DNA from: Zoogloeaceae bacterium
GTDB lineage: Bacteria; Pseudomonadota; Gammaproteobacteria; Burkholderiales; Rhodocyclaceae
Direction: 5' to 3'
NCBI GenBank assembly: GCA_016791005.1
Contig: JAEUNY010000073.1
Coordinates: forward strand, 55,807 to 119,806
DNA length: 64,000 nucleotides
In this document: one piece after another, positions 19,680-29,700 of the stretch
How positions within the stretch are numbered: position 1 is the first letter of the stretch
Layout of the letters: each line of letters begins with the position of its first letter
Notes under the pieces: model-generated
What the model saw: only the letters and a program-made list of their open reading frames with translations
Told to the model about the DNA's origin: nothing
Database searches by the model: none
Made by a program: the position numbers and the translations under genes

Positions 19680-22187
19680 ATGAGCAAATATTTGATCATT
19701 GCGGAAAAGCCATCCGTCGCTCAGGACATCGCCCGTGCCTTGGGTGGGTTCACCAAGGAAAAGGACCACTTCGAATCTGAAGAGTATGTCCTGTCGTCGG
19801 CGGTGGGCCACCTCCTGGAACTCACGGTCCCGGAAGAATATGAAGTCAAGCGGGGCAAATGGTCCTTCGCCCATCTGCCGGTGATCCCGCCCCACTTCGC
19901 CTTGGCCCCCATCGAAAAGACCGACGATCGACTGAAGCTCCTGACCCGGCTCATTAAACGCAAAGACGTTGTCGGGCTCATCAATGCCTGTGACGCGGGC
20001 CGCGAGGGGGAGCTGATCTTCAATTACATCGTCGAACACAGCAAGACGACCAAGCCCATCCAGCGGCTCTGGTTGCAGTCCATGACCGCCGGGGCCATCC
20101 GCGAGGGCTTCGCCCAGCTGCGCACCGCCGGTGAGGTCGAAGGCCTGCGCCAAGCGGCCGTCTGCCGGGCCGAGAGTGACTGGTTGGTCGGCATCAATGG
20201 CACGCGGGCCATGACGGCCTTCAATTCGAAAACTGGCGGCTTCCACCTCACCACCGTCGGCCGGGTTCAGACTCCGACCCTGGCCATCGTCGTGGAGCGC
20301 GAAGCACGGATCCGCGCCTTCAAGCCCCGGGACTACTGGGAACTGGAAGCCGACTTCGCCGCTGTCGCTGGCACCTACTCCGGACGCTGGTTCGACGAGC
20401 GCTTTCGCAAATCCGAGGATGACGAACACGGCGCACCCAGCCGCCTCTGGGACCGCGCCCGGGCCGACGCCCTCCTCGCCAAATGCGATGGCAAACCCGG
20501 TACGGTGGAAGAAGATTCCAAGCCCTCCACGCAGCTCTCGCCGCTCCTGTTCGACCTGACCAGCCTGCAGCGCGAAGCCAACGGCCGTTTCGGCTTTTCC
20601 GCCCGCACCACGCTCCAGCTCGCCCAGGCCCTTTACGAAAAGCACAAGGTCCTCACTTACCCCCGGACCGATTCCCGGGCGCTGCCGGAAGACTACATTC
20701 CCCAGGTCAACGAGGTGCTCGGCGCCCTGCCGCCGGTCTACGCCCCCTTTGCCGGGCAGATCCTCAAGCAAGGCTGGAACCGGCCCAACAAGCGGATCTT
20801 CAACAACGCCAAGATTTCGGACCACTTCGCCATCATCCCGACCGGCACCGCTCCCAAGGCCCTGTCGGAAGCGGAGGAAAAGCTCTACGACCTTGTCACA
20901 CGGCGCTTCCTGGCGGTTTTCTACCCCGCGGCGGAGTACCTCGTCACCACCCGCATCACGCGGGTTGAAGGCGAGGCGTTCAAGACCGAAGGCAAGATTC
21001 TCGTCAATCCAGGCTGGCGGGCCGTGTACGGGCAGGAAGCCAGCCGTGACGAAGGCGAGGGCGGCGGCCATCTCGTTCCCGTTACAGCGGGGGAAACGGT
21101 CCTTACCGAGGAAATCCGCCTCAAGGCGAACCAGACCAAACCCCCAGCACGCTTCAACGAAGCCACCTTGCTGTCGGCCATGGAAGGGGCAGGCAAGATG
21201 GTGGACGACGAGGAACTGCGGGCCGCCATGGCTGGCCGAGGCCTGGGCACTCCAGCCACCCGGGCCCAGATCATCGAGAACCTGATCGGCGAGGCCTACC
21301 TGCTGCGGGAAGGCCGCGAGCTGGTGCCCACCGCGAAGGCGTTCTCCCTCATCACCCTCCTGCGGGGGCTGGGCATTTCGGAACTCGTCTCGCCCGAATT
21401 GACCGGCGAATGGGAGCACAAGCTGGCCCTGATGGAGCGGGGAGCCCTGAGCCGAGGCGAATTCATGGAGCACATTCAGGGCCTCACGCGGGAGATCGTC
21501 GAGCGCGCCAAGCGCTATGAATCCGACACTGTCCCGGGGGATTTCGTCACCCTGAAAACGCCCTGCCCGCGTTGCGGCGGGGTGGTGAAGGAAAACTACA
21601 AAAAGTTCTCCTGTCAGGCCTGCGACTGGAGTGCCTGGAAGATCGTGGCGGGGCGCCAGTTCGAGATTGGCGAGATCGAGAGCTTACTCGCCACGGGGCA
21701 GGTCGGCCCCCTCACCGGCTTCCGGAACAAGATGGGCCGCTTGTTCAATGCCGAAATCCGGCTCAATGACGACAAACAACCGGAATTCGACTTCGGCCAG
21801 CCCAAGGAAGGCGACGCCGACGAGGTAGTGGATTTCAGCGACCAGGCGCCTTTGGGGGCCTGCCCCAAGTGCGGAGGCCGGGTGTTCGAGAAGGGGCCGT
21901 CCTATGTCTGCGAACGCTCGGTCGGGGCGCAAAAGAGCTGCGACTTCCGCTCCGGCAAGCTGATCCTGCAACAAGCCATCGAACGGCCCGAAATGGAGAA
22001 GCTCCTCGCCGAGGGCAAGACGAGTCTTCTCCGGGGCTTCGTCTCGGCCCGCACCAAACGCAAGTTCTCCGCTTTCCTCAAATGGGATGCCGCGGCGGGC
22101 AAAGTCGCCTTTGAATTCGAGGCCAAGGCCCCAGGGGAGCGCAAGCCCGCTGCCGGCCGGCGCAAGGCCTCGGCCGAAGAAACCTAA
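19680..22187 (+). CDS. topB: DNA topoisomerase III
   Basis: A type IA topoisomerase that decatenates DNA through a 5'-phosphotyrosine intermediate. It has 835 residues. The Toprim domain starts MSKYLIIAEKPSVAQDIARA, with acidic residues in NACDAGREGELIF. The active-site tyrosine is about residue 327 in VLTYPRTDSRALPEDY. GRVQTPTLAIVVEREARI and RGLGTPATRAQIIENLI are further family motifs. Beyond residue 625 there are zinc-ribbon motifs (CPRCGG...CQACD and CPKCGG) not found in the shortest family members. Its stop overlaps that of the convergent oxidoreductase by four bases. Confidence 0.95.
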   Translation: MSKYLIIAEKPSVAQDIARALGGFTKEKDHFESEEYVLSSAVGHLLELTVPEEYEVKRGKWSFAHLPVIPPHFALAPIEKTDDRLKLLTRLIKRKDVVGLINACDAGREGELIFNYIVEHSKTTKPIQRLWLQSMTAGAIREGFAQLRTAGEVEGLRQAAVCRAESDWLVGINGTRAMTAFNSKTGGFHLTTVGRVQTPTLAIVVEREARIRAFKPRDYWELEADFAAVAGTYSGRWFDERFRKSEDDEHGAPSRLWDRARADALLAKCDGKPGTVEEDSKPSTQLSPLLFDLTSLQREANGRFGFSARTTLQLAQALYEKHKVLTYPRTDSRALPEDYIPQVNEVLGALPPVYAPFAGQILKQGWNRPNKRIFNNAKISDHFAIIPTGTAPKALSEAEEKLYDLVTRRFLAVFYPAAEYLVTTRITRVEGEAFKTEGKILVNPGWRAVYGQEASRDEGEGGGHLVPVTAGETVLTEEIRLKANQTKPPARFNEATLLSAMEGAGKMVDDEELRAAMAGRGLGTPATRAQIIENLIGEAYLLREGRELVPTAKAFSLITLLRGLGISELVSPELTGEWEHKLALMERGALSRGEFMEHIQGLTREIVERAKRYESDTVPGDFVTLKTPCPRCGGVVKENYKKFSCQACDWSAWKIVAGRQFEIGEIESLLATGQVGPLTGFRNKMGRLFNAEIRLNDDKQPEFDFGQPKEGDADEVVDFSDQAPLGACPKCGGRVFEKGPSYVCERSVGAQKSCDFRSGKLILQQAIERPEMEKLLAEGKTSLLRGFVSARTKRKFSAFLKWDAAAGKVAFEFEAKAPGERKPAAGRRKASAEET

Positions 22188-23326
22188 CGCTTCGCCTCCA
22201 CCTCCGCCAACAGGCGATCCCGCTCCGAGACCGCCGCCCCCAGGATGGCGAAGCCGCGCAAGCGGCCCCGATCGTCGGTGAAAGTCGCCCGCACCCCGTC
22301 CCGGTCAGCCCGCTCCTGCCACTCCCCCGGCACCTTGGGCGGCGCACACAACACCAGGGGGCAGTCCGGCAGGTTCAGGGCCTCAACCCGGGGCTGGCCG
22401 GGCCAGCGCGCCGGGCGTCCGCAGAGAATCGCCGCCAGGTATTTGCTTGAGGCCTCGATGTCCTCGGGCAGGTTGATTACCCGTCCCTGCATTTCCGCGC
22501 ACTCGCCCACGGCAAAGACGTCGGGGTCGCTGCTCGTCATGCGCCCATCCACCTGGATGCCCCGCCCCACCGCAAGGCCGGCCTCCCGGGCAAGATCGGC
22601 CCGCGGCTCGGTGCCCTGGGTGGCCAGGACCAGATCCACCAGGATCGGATCGCCCGAATATGGAAAAACCTTCAGGCCCCCGACCTCCCGGTCCACCCGC
22701 TGGACGCCGCTGTCGAGGTGGACGTGAATTCCACCCCGCTCCAGCGTCCGCGCGAGGCGGGCCGAACACAATCCCGGCAAGGCGCCGGAAAACAAACGGC
22801 CTTGGGCCTCGAAGAGATGCACTTCGTACCCGTTGCGGACCAAAGCGTCGGCCAATTCGCAGCCCCAACGGCTGCCCCCCAGCAGCGCAACCCGTCGTCG
22901 CCCCGCCAGTTCGGCCTTGAGATAAGCGTAGTCGCTCAGGCTGGCAACGCTGAGGACCCGATTCGTGCCCGTTCCCCGCAGGCGGGGCACCGCGGCCTGG
23001 GCGCCAGTCGCCAGAACGAGGCGTTGCCAGGGAACAGCACCCCCCGGGGCCTCCAGAGTACGATTGCCCCGGTCGATCCTCATCACCCGGGTAAATGGCT
23101 GGATGCGGGCCTGGTAGCGAAAAGCCAGTTGCTCGGCGGTGGCGATCACCAGATCGCTCGGCCGTCGGTCCCGGGCCAAGCCTGCCACCAGATCCCCCTT
23201 GCTGTAGGCCGCACCATCGTCCGCCGTGAGCACGGTGACCGGCGTGTGGGCGTCGAAACGGCGAAACTCCCGCAGCAGGCTGTAACCAGCCAGGCCACTG
23301 CCGACGATGACCAAGTTCCCTTCCAT
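22184..23326 (-). CDS. NAD(P)/FAD oxidoreductase, rubredoxin-reductase-like
   Basis: The 380-residue protein has the N-terminal FAD motif VIVGSGLAGYSLLREFR. A second dinucleotide motif is degenerate (VALLGGSRWGCELADALV), and the FAD-closing motif is SDPDVFAVGECAEMQG. The pattern matches rubredoxin-NAD reductase and related enzymes of the AlkT/NorW group, which pass electrons from NADH to rubredoxin-type carriers. ATG 23326 follows GGGGAGGA. It lies 82 bases downstream of dps on the same strand, near oxyR, so an oxidative-stress role is plausible. No rubredoxin gene is visible here. Confidence 0.8.
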   Translation of the reverse strand: MEGNLVIVGSGLAGYSLLREFRRFDAHTPVTVLTADDGAAYSKGDLVAGLARDRRPSDLVIATAEQLAFRYQARIQPFTRVMRIDRGNRTLEAPGGAVPWQRLVLATGAQAAVPRLRGTGTNRVLSVASLSDYAYLKAELAGRRRVALLGGSRWGCELADALVRNGYEVHLFEAQGRLFSGALPGLCSARLARTLERGGIHVHLDSGVQRVDREVGGLKVFPYSGDPILVDLVLATQGTEPRADLAREAGLAVGRGIQVDGRMTSSDPDVFAVGECAEMQGRVINLPEDIEASSKYLAAILCGRPARWPGQPRVEALNLPDCPLVLCAPPKVPGEWQERADRDGVRATFTDDRGRLRGFAILGAAVSERDRLLAEVEAKR

Positions 23327-23408
23327 GGCTCCTCCCCCTCGCCCCCGTCTTCTTGCGGACGGGCGGCCGAGCATGTCGATGCCGGGTGCCCAACCCGGCG
23401 AAACCCGC

Positions 23409-23876
23409 CTACTCGAGCAGGCTGCGCAACATCCAGGCGTTCTTTTCGTGCACCTGCATCCGCTGGGTCAGCAAATCCGCGGTCGGTTCATCATCCACCT
23501 GACCCACCAAGGGCAGCAGACTGCGGGCCGTGCGCACCACCGCCTCCTGGCCAGCGACGAGCTGACGGATCATGTCGTTGGCCGACGGCACACCTTCCGG
23601 CTCCTTCAAGCTGGTGAGGCGGGAAAACTGGCCGTAGGTTCCCGGCGCCGGACAACCGAGGGCGCGGATGCGCTCGGCGATGAGGTCCACCGCCAAGGCC
23701 AGCTCGTTGTATTGGGTCTCGAACATCAGGTGCAGGGTGTTGAACATGGGCCCTGTGACGTTCCAGTGGAAATTGTGGGTGGTGAGATACAAGGTGTAGG
23801 TGTCGGCAAGCAGACGGGATAGCCCGTCGGCGATCTGAATCCGATCTTCCTTCTTGATACCGATGTTGATGTCCAT
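23409..23876 (-). CDS. dps: Dps-family ferritin-like protein
   Basis: Dps forms dodecamers that oxidise and store iron with peroxide and can protect DNA. The 155-residue protein contains [19 protein letters not shown], the ferroxidase signature across the dimer interface, plus [20 protein letters not shown] rather neutral N-terminus ([12 protein letters not shown]) lacks the lysine tail of E. coli Dps. The gene lies downstream of oxyR on the same strand, which makes peroxide induction likely. Confidence 0.94.
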   Translation of the reverse strand: MDINIGIKKEDRIQIADGLSRLLADTYTLYLTTHNFHWNVTGPMFNTLHLMFETQYNELALAVDLIAERIRALGCPAPGTYGQFSRLTSLKEPEGVPSANDMIRQLVAGQEAVVRTARSLLPLVGQVDDEPTADLLTQRMQVHEKNAWMLRSLLE

Positions 23877-23954
23877 GGTGCTCCCTCCGAAAAACTAGAA
23901 TCAAGATGTCGAAAAGCCAATTCCGACGGCATTGATAGGATAGGGCGAAGCGAG

Positions 23955-23978
23955 CGATTGCTCCAATCGATTGATTGG
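23955..23978. promoter_or_regulatory. cluster of CGATTG half-sites upstream of dps
   Basis: CGATTG-CTC-CAATCG and, overlapping it, CCAATC-GATT-GATTGG form nested perfect inverted repeats between oxyR and dps. They begin about 80 bases upstream of the dps start. Such arrays are typical of regulator binding. OxyR is the obvious candidate by position, but the sequence does not match the ATAG-N7-CTAT pattern of E. coli OxyR. Confidence 0.4.
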
Positions 23979-24024
23979 ATCCGACCCATGGACGATCGCT
24001 ATCGACTCGCTCAGGGGTCCCGCG

Positions 24025-24948
24025 TCATCCGTTCCGGCCGATGGGACGCGTGCCGGGCAGGCTCGATTCCAGCACCGCGCTACGGATTACGTCCAGAGCC
24101 CCGCTACGGGGGTAGGTGACCCGCCAGGCCAGGGCAACCCGGCGCGACGGCTCAGGATCGGCAAATCGTCGCACCGCCAGGAGTTGGGTCTGCTCGGGCA
24201 ACTCGTCGGCCGCCGAACTTGGCAACACCGTGACCCCCGCCCCCGTGGCCACCATGAGCCGAATCGTCTCGAGGGAACTGCCCTCCAGGGTCCGCTGCAA
24301 TCCCCCCACGTTCCGGCATTCCGGGCAGACCTCGAGAACCTGATCCCGAAAGCAATTGCCCGTGCTGAGCAACAACAGCTGGTCGTTGGCAAGATCGTCG
24401 GCCGGGATCACCGCCTGGCTCGTCCACGGGTGGTCCGCGGGCAAGACCACCCGAAAGGGCTCGTCATAGACCGGCTGCACGACCACCCCAGGTTCCTCGA
24501 AGGGCAGCGAGATGATGATGACGTCAAGCTCGCCGCGCTTGAGGGCCTCCGCGAGCCGTGCGGTGTAGTTTTCCTGGATCACCAGGGGCATGCGCGGGGC
24601 GAGTTCGTGAACTTTGGGAATCAGCTTGGGGAGCAGGTAAGGCCCGATGGTGTAGATCACGCCCAGGCGCAAGGGCCCTGCCAGGGGGTCCTTCCCGGCC
24701 GCGGCAATTTCCTTGATCTGGGCGGCTTCCACCAGCACCTTTTCCGCCTGATTCACCACCCGACGCCCGGTCTCGGTGATCTTGACCTCGGTGGCGGAGC
24801 GCTCGAAGAGGACGACCCCAAGCTCGTCCTCCACCTTCTTGATGGCGACAGACAGGGTTGGCTGGCTGACGTGGCACTTTTCTGCCGCCCGACCAAAATG
24901 GCGCTCCCGCGCCAACGCCACCAGATATCGCAGATCCGTCAGGGTCAT
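24025..24948 (-). CDS. oxyR: LysR-type peroxide sensor OxyR
   Basis: The 307-residue protein has an N-terminal winged HTH (RERHFGRAAEKCHVSQPTLS, KKVEDELGVVLFERS). The effector domain carries STGNCFRDQVLEVCPEC; the two cysteines correspond to the redox pair Cys199 and Cys208 of E. coli OxyR. This distinguishes it from other LysR proteins and supports peroxide sensing by disulfide formation. It is upstream of dps in the same orientation and divergent from the DegP-type gene. Confidence 0.92.
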   Translation of the reverse strand: MTLTDLRYLVALARERHFGRAAEKCHVSQPTLSVAIKKVEDELGVVLFERSATEVKITETGRRVVNQAEKVLVEAAQIKEIAAAGKDPLAGPLRLGVIYTIGPYLLPKLIPKVHELAPRMPLVIQENYTARLAEALKRGELDVIIISLPFEEPGVVVQPVYDEPFRVVLPADHPWTSQAVIPADDLANDQLLLLSTGNCFRDQVLEVCPECRNVGGLQRTLEGSSLETIRLMVATGAGVTVLPSSAADELPEQTQLLAVRRFADPEPSRRVALAWRVTYPRSGALDVIRSAVLESSLPGTRPIGRNG

Positions 24949-25117
24949 GAAGTGCTTCCCGGCTCGATGGATGATGAACTTCGCATCTTACCCCGAGGCT
25001 TCCACGGGTCCACCCGGCCGGATCGGTCGCGCCATGGCTTGAATTTTCCGCCGCCGGCATCATCTACACTCACACTGCCGGCCAGGAAGGCCCTTGTTCG
25101 CTCACTGGAGATTGCCG

Positions 25118-26554
25118 ATGCTCACCCGCTTGCCTCGCTTTGCCTCCCTTCTCCTCGCCGTGACCTTGCTCGCCGGGGCGCCGATTGGCCTCACCGAGGC
25201 CGCCCCAATGCCTACCGTTGCCGCCAATCGCTATGGCCTGCCCGATTTCGCCCAGCTGGTGGATCAGGTCGGACCCGCCGTGGTCAATATCGCGGTGGTG
25301 CAGAAGGTGGCCCGGCCGGAGAACGGCCTCTCGCCCGACGACCCTTTTTATGACTTCCTCCGTCGCTTCGGCGTACCCGTCCCCGGGATGCCCGGGGGGC
25401 CCCGCGGCGGGGGCAATCAGATCAACCGCGGGATCGGCTCCGGCTTCATCGTCAGCCCGGACGGCTACATCCTCACCAATGCCCACGTGGTGGACGGCGC
25501 CTCGGAGGTGAACGTCCGCCTCACCGACAAGCGGGAATTCAAGGCCAAGGTGGTGGGCACCGACAAGCGCACCGACGTGGCCCTCATCAAGGTAGAGGCC
25601 AACGGCCTCCCCACCGTGCGCATCGGCGATGCCGAGCAGGCCCGGGTGGGGGAATGGGTGGTGGCCGTGGGCTCCCCCTTCGGCTTCGACAACACTGTTA
25701 CCGCCGGCATCATCTCCGCCAAGGCCCGCCGCCTGCCCGACGAAACCTATGTGCCCTTCATCCAGACCGACGTGGCCATCAACCCGGGCAATTCCGGCGG
25801 GCCGCTCTTCAACCTGGGGGGCGAGGTGATCGGCATCAATTCCCAGATCTATTCCCGCTCCGGGGGTTTCATGGGCATTTCCTTCGCCATTCCCATCGAC
25901 GTGGCCATGAAGGTAAAGGACCAGCTCCAGCGCCACGGGAAAGTGGAGCGGGGCCGCCTGGGGATTTCCATCCAAGGGCTCGACAAAGAGCTCGCCCAAT
26001 CCTTCGGCCTCGACGAACCCGCCGGGGCCCTGGTGGCCAGCGTGGAACCCGGCAGCCCCGCCGACAAGGGGGGCATCAAGGCTGGAGACGTGATCCTCGG
26101 GGTCAATGGCGCCAAGGTCGACGAATCCGCCGATCTACCCCGCATCATTGGTGACATGCGGCCGGGCAGCACGGCCCGCCTCCAGGTCTGGCGCGATCGC
26201 AAGAGCCGTGACATGCCCGTCGTCCTCGGCGCCCAGCAGGCCGAAGAAACGGCAAGCCGCGAGTCGCCCCGGGCCGACTCAAAAACCACCGGCAAGCTGG
26301 GTATCGCCGGTCGCTCCCTCACCGCCCAGGAAGCCCGCCAGCTCGGCGTGGCCGGCGGTCTGCTGGTCGAGGAATCCGGCGGACCCGCCGCCCAGGCAGG
26401 CATCCGCACAGGCGACGTGATTCTCGCGGTCAACAACCAACCGGTCAGTGGCGTGGATCAGTTCCGCAGCCTGCTTGCCCAGGCCGGCAACCGCTTCGCG
26501 ATCCTCGTCCAGCGGGGGGAAAGCCGCCTCTACGTGCCCATTCGGCTGAACTGA
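25118..26554 (+). CDS. periplasmic serine protease DegP/MucD
   Basis: An HtrA-family quality-control protease of 478 residues. A signal peptide starts MLTRLPRFASLLLAVTLLAG. The trypsin-like triad is His in YILTNAHVVDGA, Asp in DKRTDVALIKVEA and Ser in INPGNSGGPLFNL. Two PDZ domains follow at about residues 275-370 and 395-475 (AGDVILGVNGAKVDE; TGDVILAVNNQPVSG). ATG 25118 is preceded by GGAG at seven bases. It lies divergent from oxyR. Confidence 0.94.
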   Translation: MLTRLPRFASLLLAVTLLAGAPIGLTEAAPMPTVAANRYGLPDFAQLVDQVGPAVVNIAVVQKVARPENGLSPDDPFYDFLRRFGVPVPGMPGGPRGGGNQINRGIGSGFIVSPDGYILTNAHVVDGASEVNVRLTDKREFKAKVVGTDKRTDVALIKVEANGLPTVRIGDAEQARVGEWVVAVGSPFGFDNTVTAGIISAKARRLPDETYVPFIQTDVAINPGNSGGPLFNLGGEVIGINSQIYSRSGGFMGISFAIPIDVAMKVKDQLQRHGKVERGRLGISIQGLDKELAQSFGLDEPAGALVASVEPGSPADKGGIKAGDVILGVNGAKVDESADLPRIIGDMRPGSTARLQVWRDRKSRDMPVVLGAQQAEETASRESPRADSKTTGKLGIAGRSLTAQEARQLGVAGGLLVEESGGPAAQAGIRTGDVILAVNNQPVSGVDQFRSLLAQAGNRFAILVQRGESRLYVPIRLN

Positions 26555-26556
26555 GC

Positions 26557-26715
26557 ATGGCGGGCAAGCAACACGGCACGCGCCAGAAGCCCATGCACCG
26601 GGGGCCGAGCGGCACCCGGCCGCTCCCCCCGCCGCGCCAGCGCTCCCCTGGGCCGCCCGTGACGATACCCCGTCCCAAACCAGCGCCCCAGTCTGTCGAA
26701 AACCCTGAGGACTAG
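26557..26715 (+). CDS. possible 52-residue Pro/Arg-rich small protein
   Basis: An ATG two bases after the protease stop opens 52 codons ending in TAG, which overlaps the convergent uvrA stop by four bases. The peptide is basic and rich in Pro and Arg (MAGKQHGTRQKPMHRGPSG, PLPPPRQRSPGPP), with an acidic end. No Shine-Dalgarno sequence is evident, and the coding potential rests on the clean frame alone. I do not recognise a family. It could be a chance frame in GC-rich DNA. Confidence 0.3.
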   Translation: MAGKQHGTRQKPMHRGPSGTRPLPPPRQRSPGPPVTIPRPKPAPQSVENPED

Positions 26716-29700
26716 CCGCCCCGACGGGCGAGGAATTCGGCGAGGATCCGCCCGGTGTGGGACTCGGGCACCACCACCACGCTGTCCACCGGCCCCTGGG
26801 CGACGACCCGGCCGCCCCCATCGCCCCCTTCCGGCCCCAGATCGATGAGCCAGTCGGCTTCGGCCATCACATCCAGGTCGTGCTCGATCACCAGCACCGT
26901 ATGGCCGGCGCCGGTGAGGCGGTGGAGGACGCCAATCAGCTTTTCCACATCGGCCATGTGGAGCCCGACCGTGGGCTCGTCCAAAACATAGAGGGTGTGT
27001 TTTTCAGGTTTGAGGACACCACCGTCCCCACGGACCTTGGCCAACTCGGTGACCAGCTTGATGCGCTGGGCCTCGCCGCCGGACAGCGTCGGGCTGGGCT
27101 GCCCCAGGGTTAAATAGCCCAGCCCGACCTCTTGCAGTAAGCGCAGGGGATGGGCAACCGCCGGATGGGCGGCGAAGAATTCGACTGCTTCATCCACCGG
27201 CATGGCCAGCACCTCGGCGATGCTGCGCTCGCGCCAACACACGGCCAGGGTTTCCGGGTTGAAACGGGCACCGCCACAGGCCTCGCAGGGCAGCTTCACG
27301 TCCGGCAGGAAGTTCATTTCCACCGTGACCTGCCCCTGGCCCTCGCAGACGGGGCAGCGTCCGGCGCCGGTGTTGAAGGAAAAGCGGGCGGCCTTCCAGC
27401 CCCGCATCCTCGCCTCTGTGGTGTCCGCAAAAACCTTGCGAATGGCGTCCCAGAAGCCGACGTAGGTGGCCGGGCAGGAGCGAGGCGTTTTGCCGATGGG
27501 GGTCTGATCCACCTCCAGCACCCGACCAATCTGAGCCCAGCCCTCGATGGCCTCGCAGCCCACTGCCCCCTCGCCAGCCAGCAGGCGCCGCAGGCTGGCC
27601 AGCAGGACGTCCCGGGCCAGGGTCGATTTGCCGGACCCCGAAACGCCGGTGACCACGGTGAGTCGCCCCAGGGGCACCCTGGCGTCGATCCCGCCCAGGT
27701 TATGCAGCGTCGCCCCCGTTACCTGAAGGGCAGGATGGTCCTCGGCCACTCCAGGCCGGGGAGAGAGGGGATGGATCAGGGGCTCGCGCAGGCAGCGCCC
27801 GGTGGCGGAATCCGGCGCCGCCAGGAGATCTGGCAGCTGCCCCTGGGCCACCACGCGGCCACCCCGCACCCCAGCGCCGGGGCCGAGGTCAATGACGTGG
27901 TCGGCCCGCAGGATGGTGTCCTCATCGTGCTCCACCACCAGCAAGGTATTGCCCCGCTCCCGCAGGGCCACCAGGGTGTCGAGCAGGAGGCGGTTGTCCC
28001 GGGGGTGGAGGCCGATGGTGGGTTCGTCCAGCACGTAGCACACCCCCCGCAGGTTGGAGCCGAGCTGGGCCGCCAATCGGATACGCTGGGCCTCACCGCC
28101 GGACAGGGTCGGCGCGCCGCGGTCCAGGGCCAGGTAGCCCAGACCCACCTGACGCAGAAAGGCCAGCCGGCCCTGGATCTCCGCCACCAGATCGCGGCCG
28201 ATCTCCACCTCGCGGCCAACCAATTGGAGGTCGGTAAAAAAGTCCGCCACGCCCGCCACCGCCCGGGCGGCCAGCTCCGGCAGACCCAGATCGCGAAACC
28301 GCACCGCCCGTGCCACCGGGTTGAGGCGGGCCCCGGCGCAGGCGGGGCAGGGCTCGTCCGTCTCCTCGGAGACTTCGCCGAGGTCGAGGGCGTCCGGATC
28401 GTCCACCCGGCCCGTCGTTTTGAGGCCGGTGCCATAGCAGGCGGGGCACCAGCCGTGCTTGGCGTTGTAGGAGAAGAGGCGCGGATCGGGCTCGGGGAAG
28501 CTCTCGCCGCAGGAGGGGCAGGCCCGCAGGGTGGAAAAGGTCACCGGCTGGGCGCCGAGCTCTCCCAGGGCCAGCACCTGGAGGACGCCTTTGCCATGGC
28601 CCAGGGCCTCGGTGATCTGGGCCCGCAGGGTGTCCTCGGTGCGGGGCTCCACCACCACCATACCCACCGGCAGCTCGATCCGGTGCTCCTGGTAGCGGTC
28701 CAGCCGGGGCCACTTCTGAGTGGGCAGATAATCGCCATCCACTCGCAGCTGGGCGTAGCCCTTGCCCCGAGCCCATTTGGCGAGGTCGGTGTAGAGCCCT
28801 TTGCGATTCACCACCAGGGGCGCGAGGACCTCCACCGAGCGACCGCGGAAATCCTGCATCACCTGGGCGACGATGGATTCGAAACTTTGCGGAGTCACCG
28901 GCACCTCGCAGGTGGGGCAGTACTGGGTCCCGAGCTTGGTGTAGAGCAGGCGGAGGAAGGGCTGGATCTCGGTCAGCGTCCCCACCGTGCTCTTCCGCCC
29001 ACCCCGGCTGGTGCGCTGTTCGATGGCCACGGTGGGGGGTATGCCGTAAAGGCCCTCCACGTCAGGACGGCTGGCGGGCTGGACGAACTGGCGGGCGTAG
29101 GCGTTCAAGGATTCCAGGTAACGACGCTGGCCCTCCCCGAACACGATGTCGAAGGCGAGAGTGGATTTTCCCGAGCCGGAGAGGCCAGTGATGACCGTGA
29201 GGGCATCCCGGGGAATGGACAGGCTCACGTCCTTCAGGTTGTGCTCCCGCGCATGGCGGACTTCGATGGCGGGGGCCGCGCGATACGGCTGCCTCGGCTC
29301 GGCCACCCCCCGGGGGGCGGACAACCACCCCCGGGCGGCGGCCCGTTGGGCCGCGTAGTCGGTGAGGGCAACACCGGTGTGGGAAGCCGGGCAGGCCTGG
29401 ATGGCCTCCGGGGGCCCTTCCGCCACCAGGGCCCCGCCCCCTTCGCCCCCCTCCGGGCCCAGGTCGATCACCCAATCAGCGGTGGCGATGACATCCAGGT
29501 TGTGTTCGATCACCACCAGGGAATGCCCCGCCGCCAGGAGCTGCTCGAAGGCACCCAGCAGGCGACTCACGTCCTCGAAATGGAGGCCGGTGGTGGGCTC
29601 GTCGAAGAGGAAGAGCTGACTGAGCCCGTCCACCTTGCCTTTTCGGCGGCGAGCGGCCTGGGCGGCCTCCGCCAGAAAGCCGGCCAGCTTGAGGCGCTGG

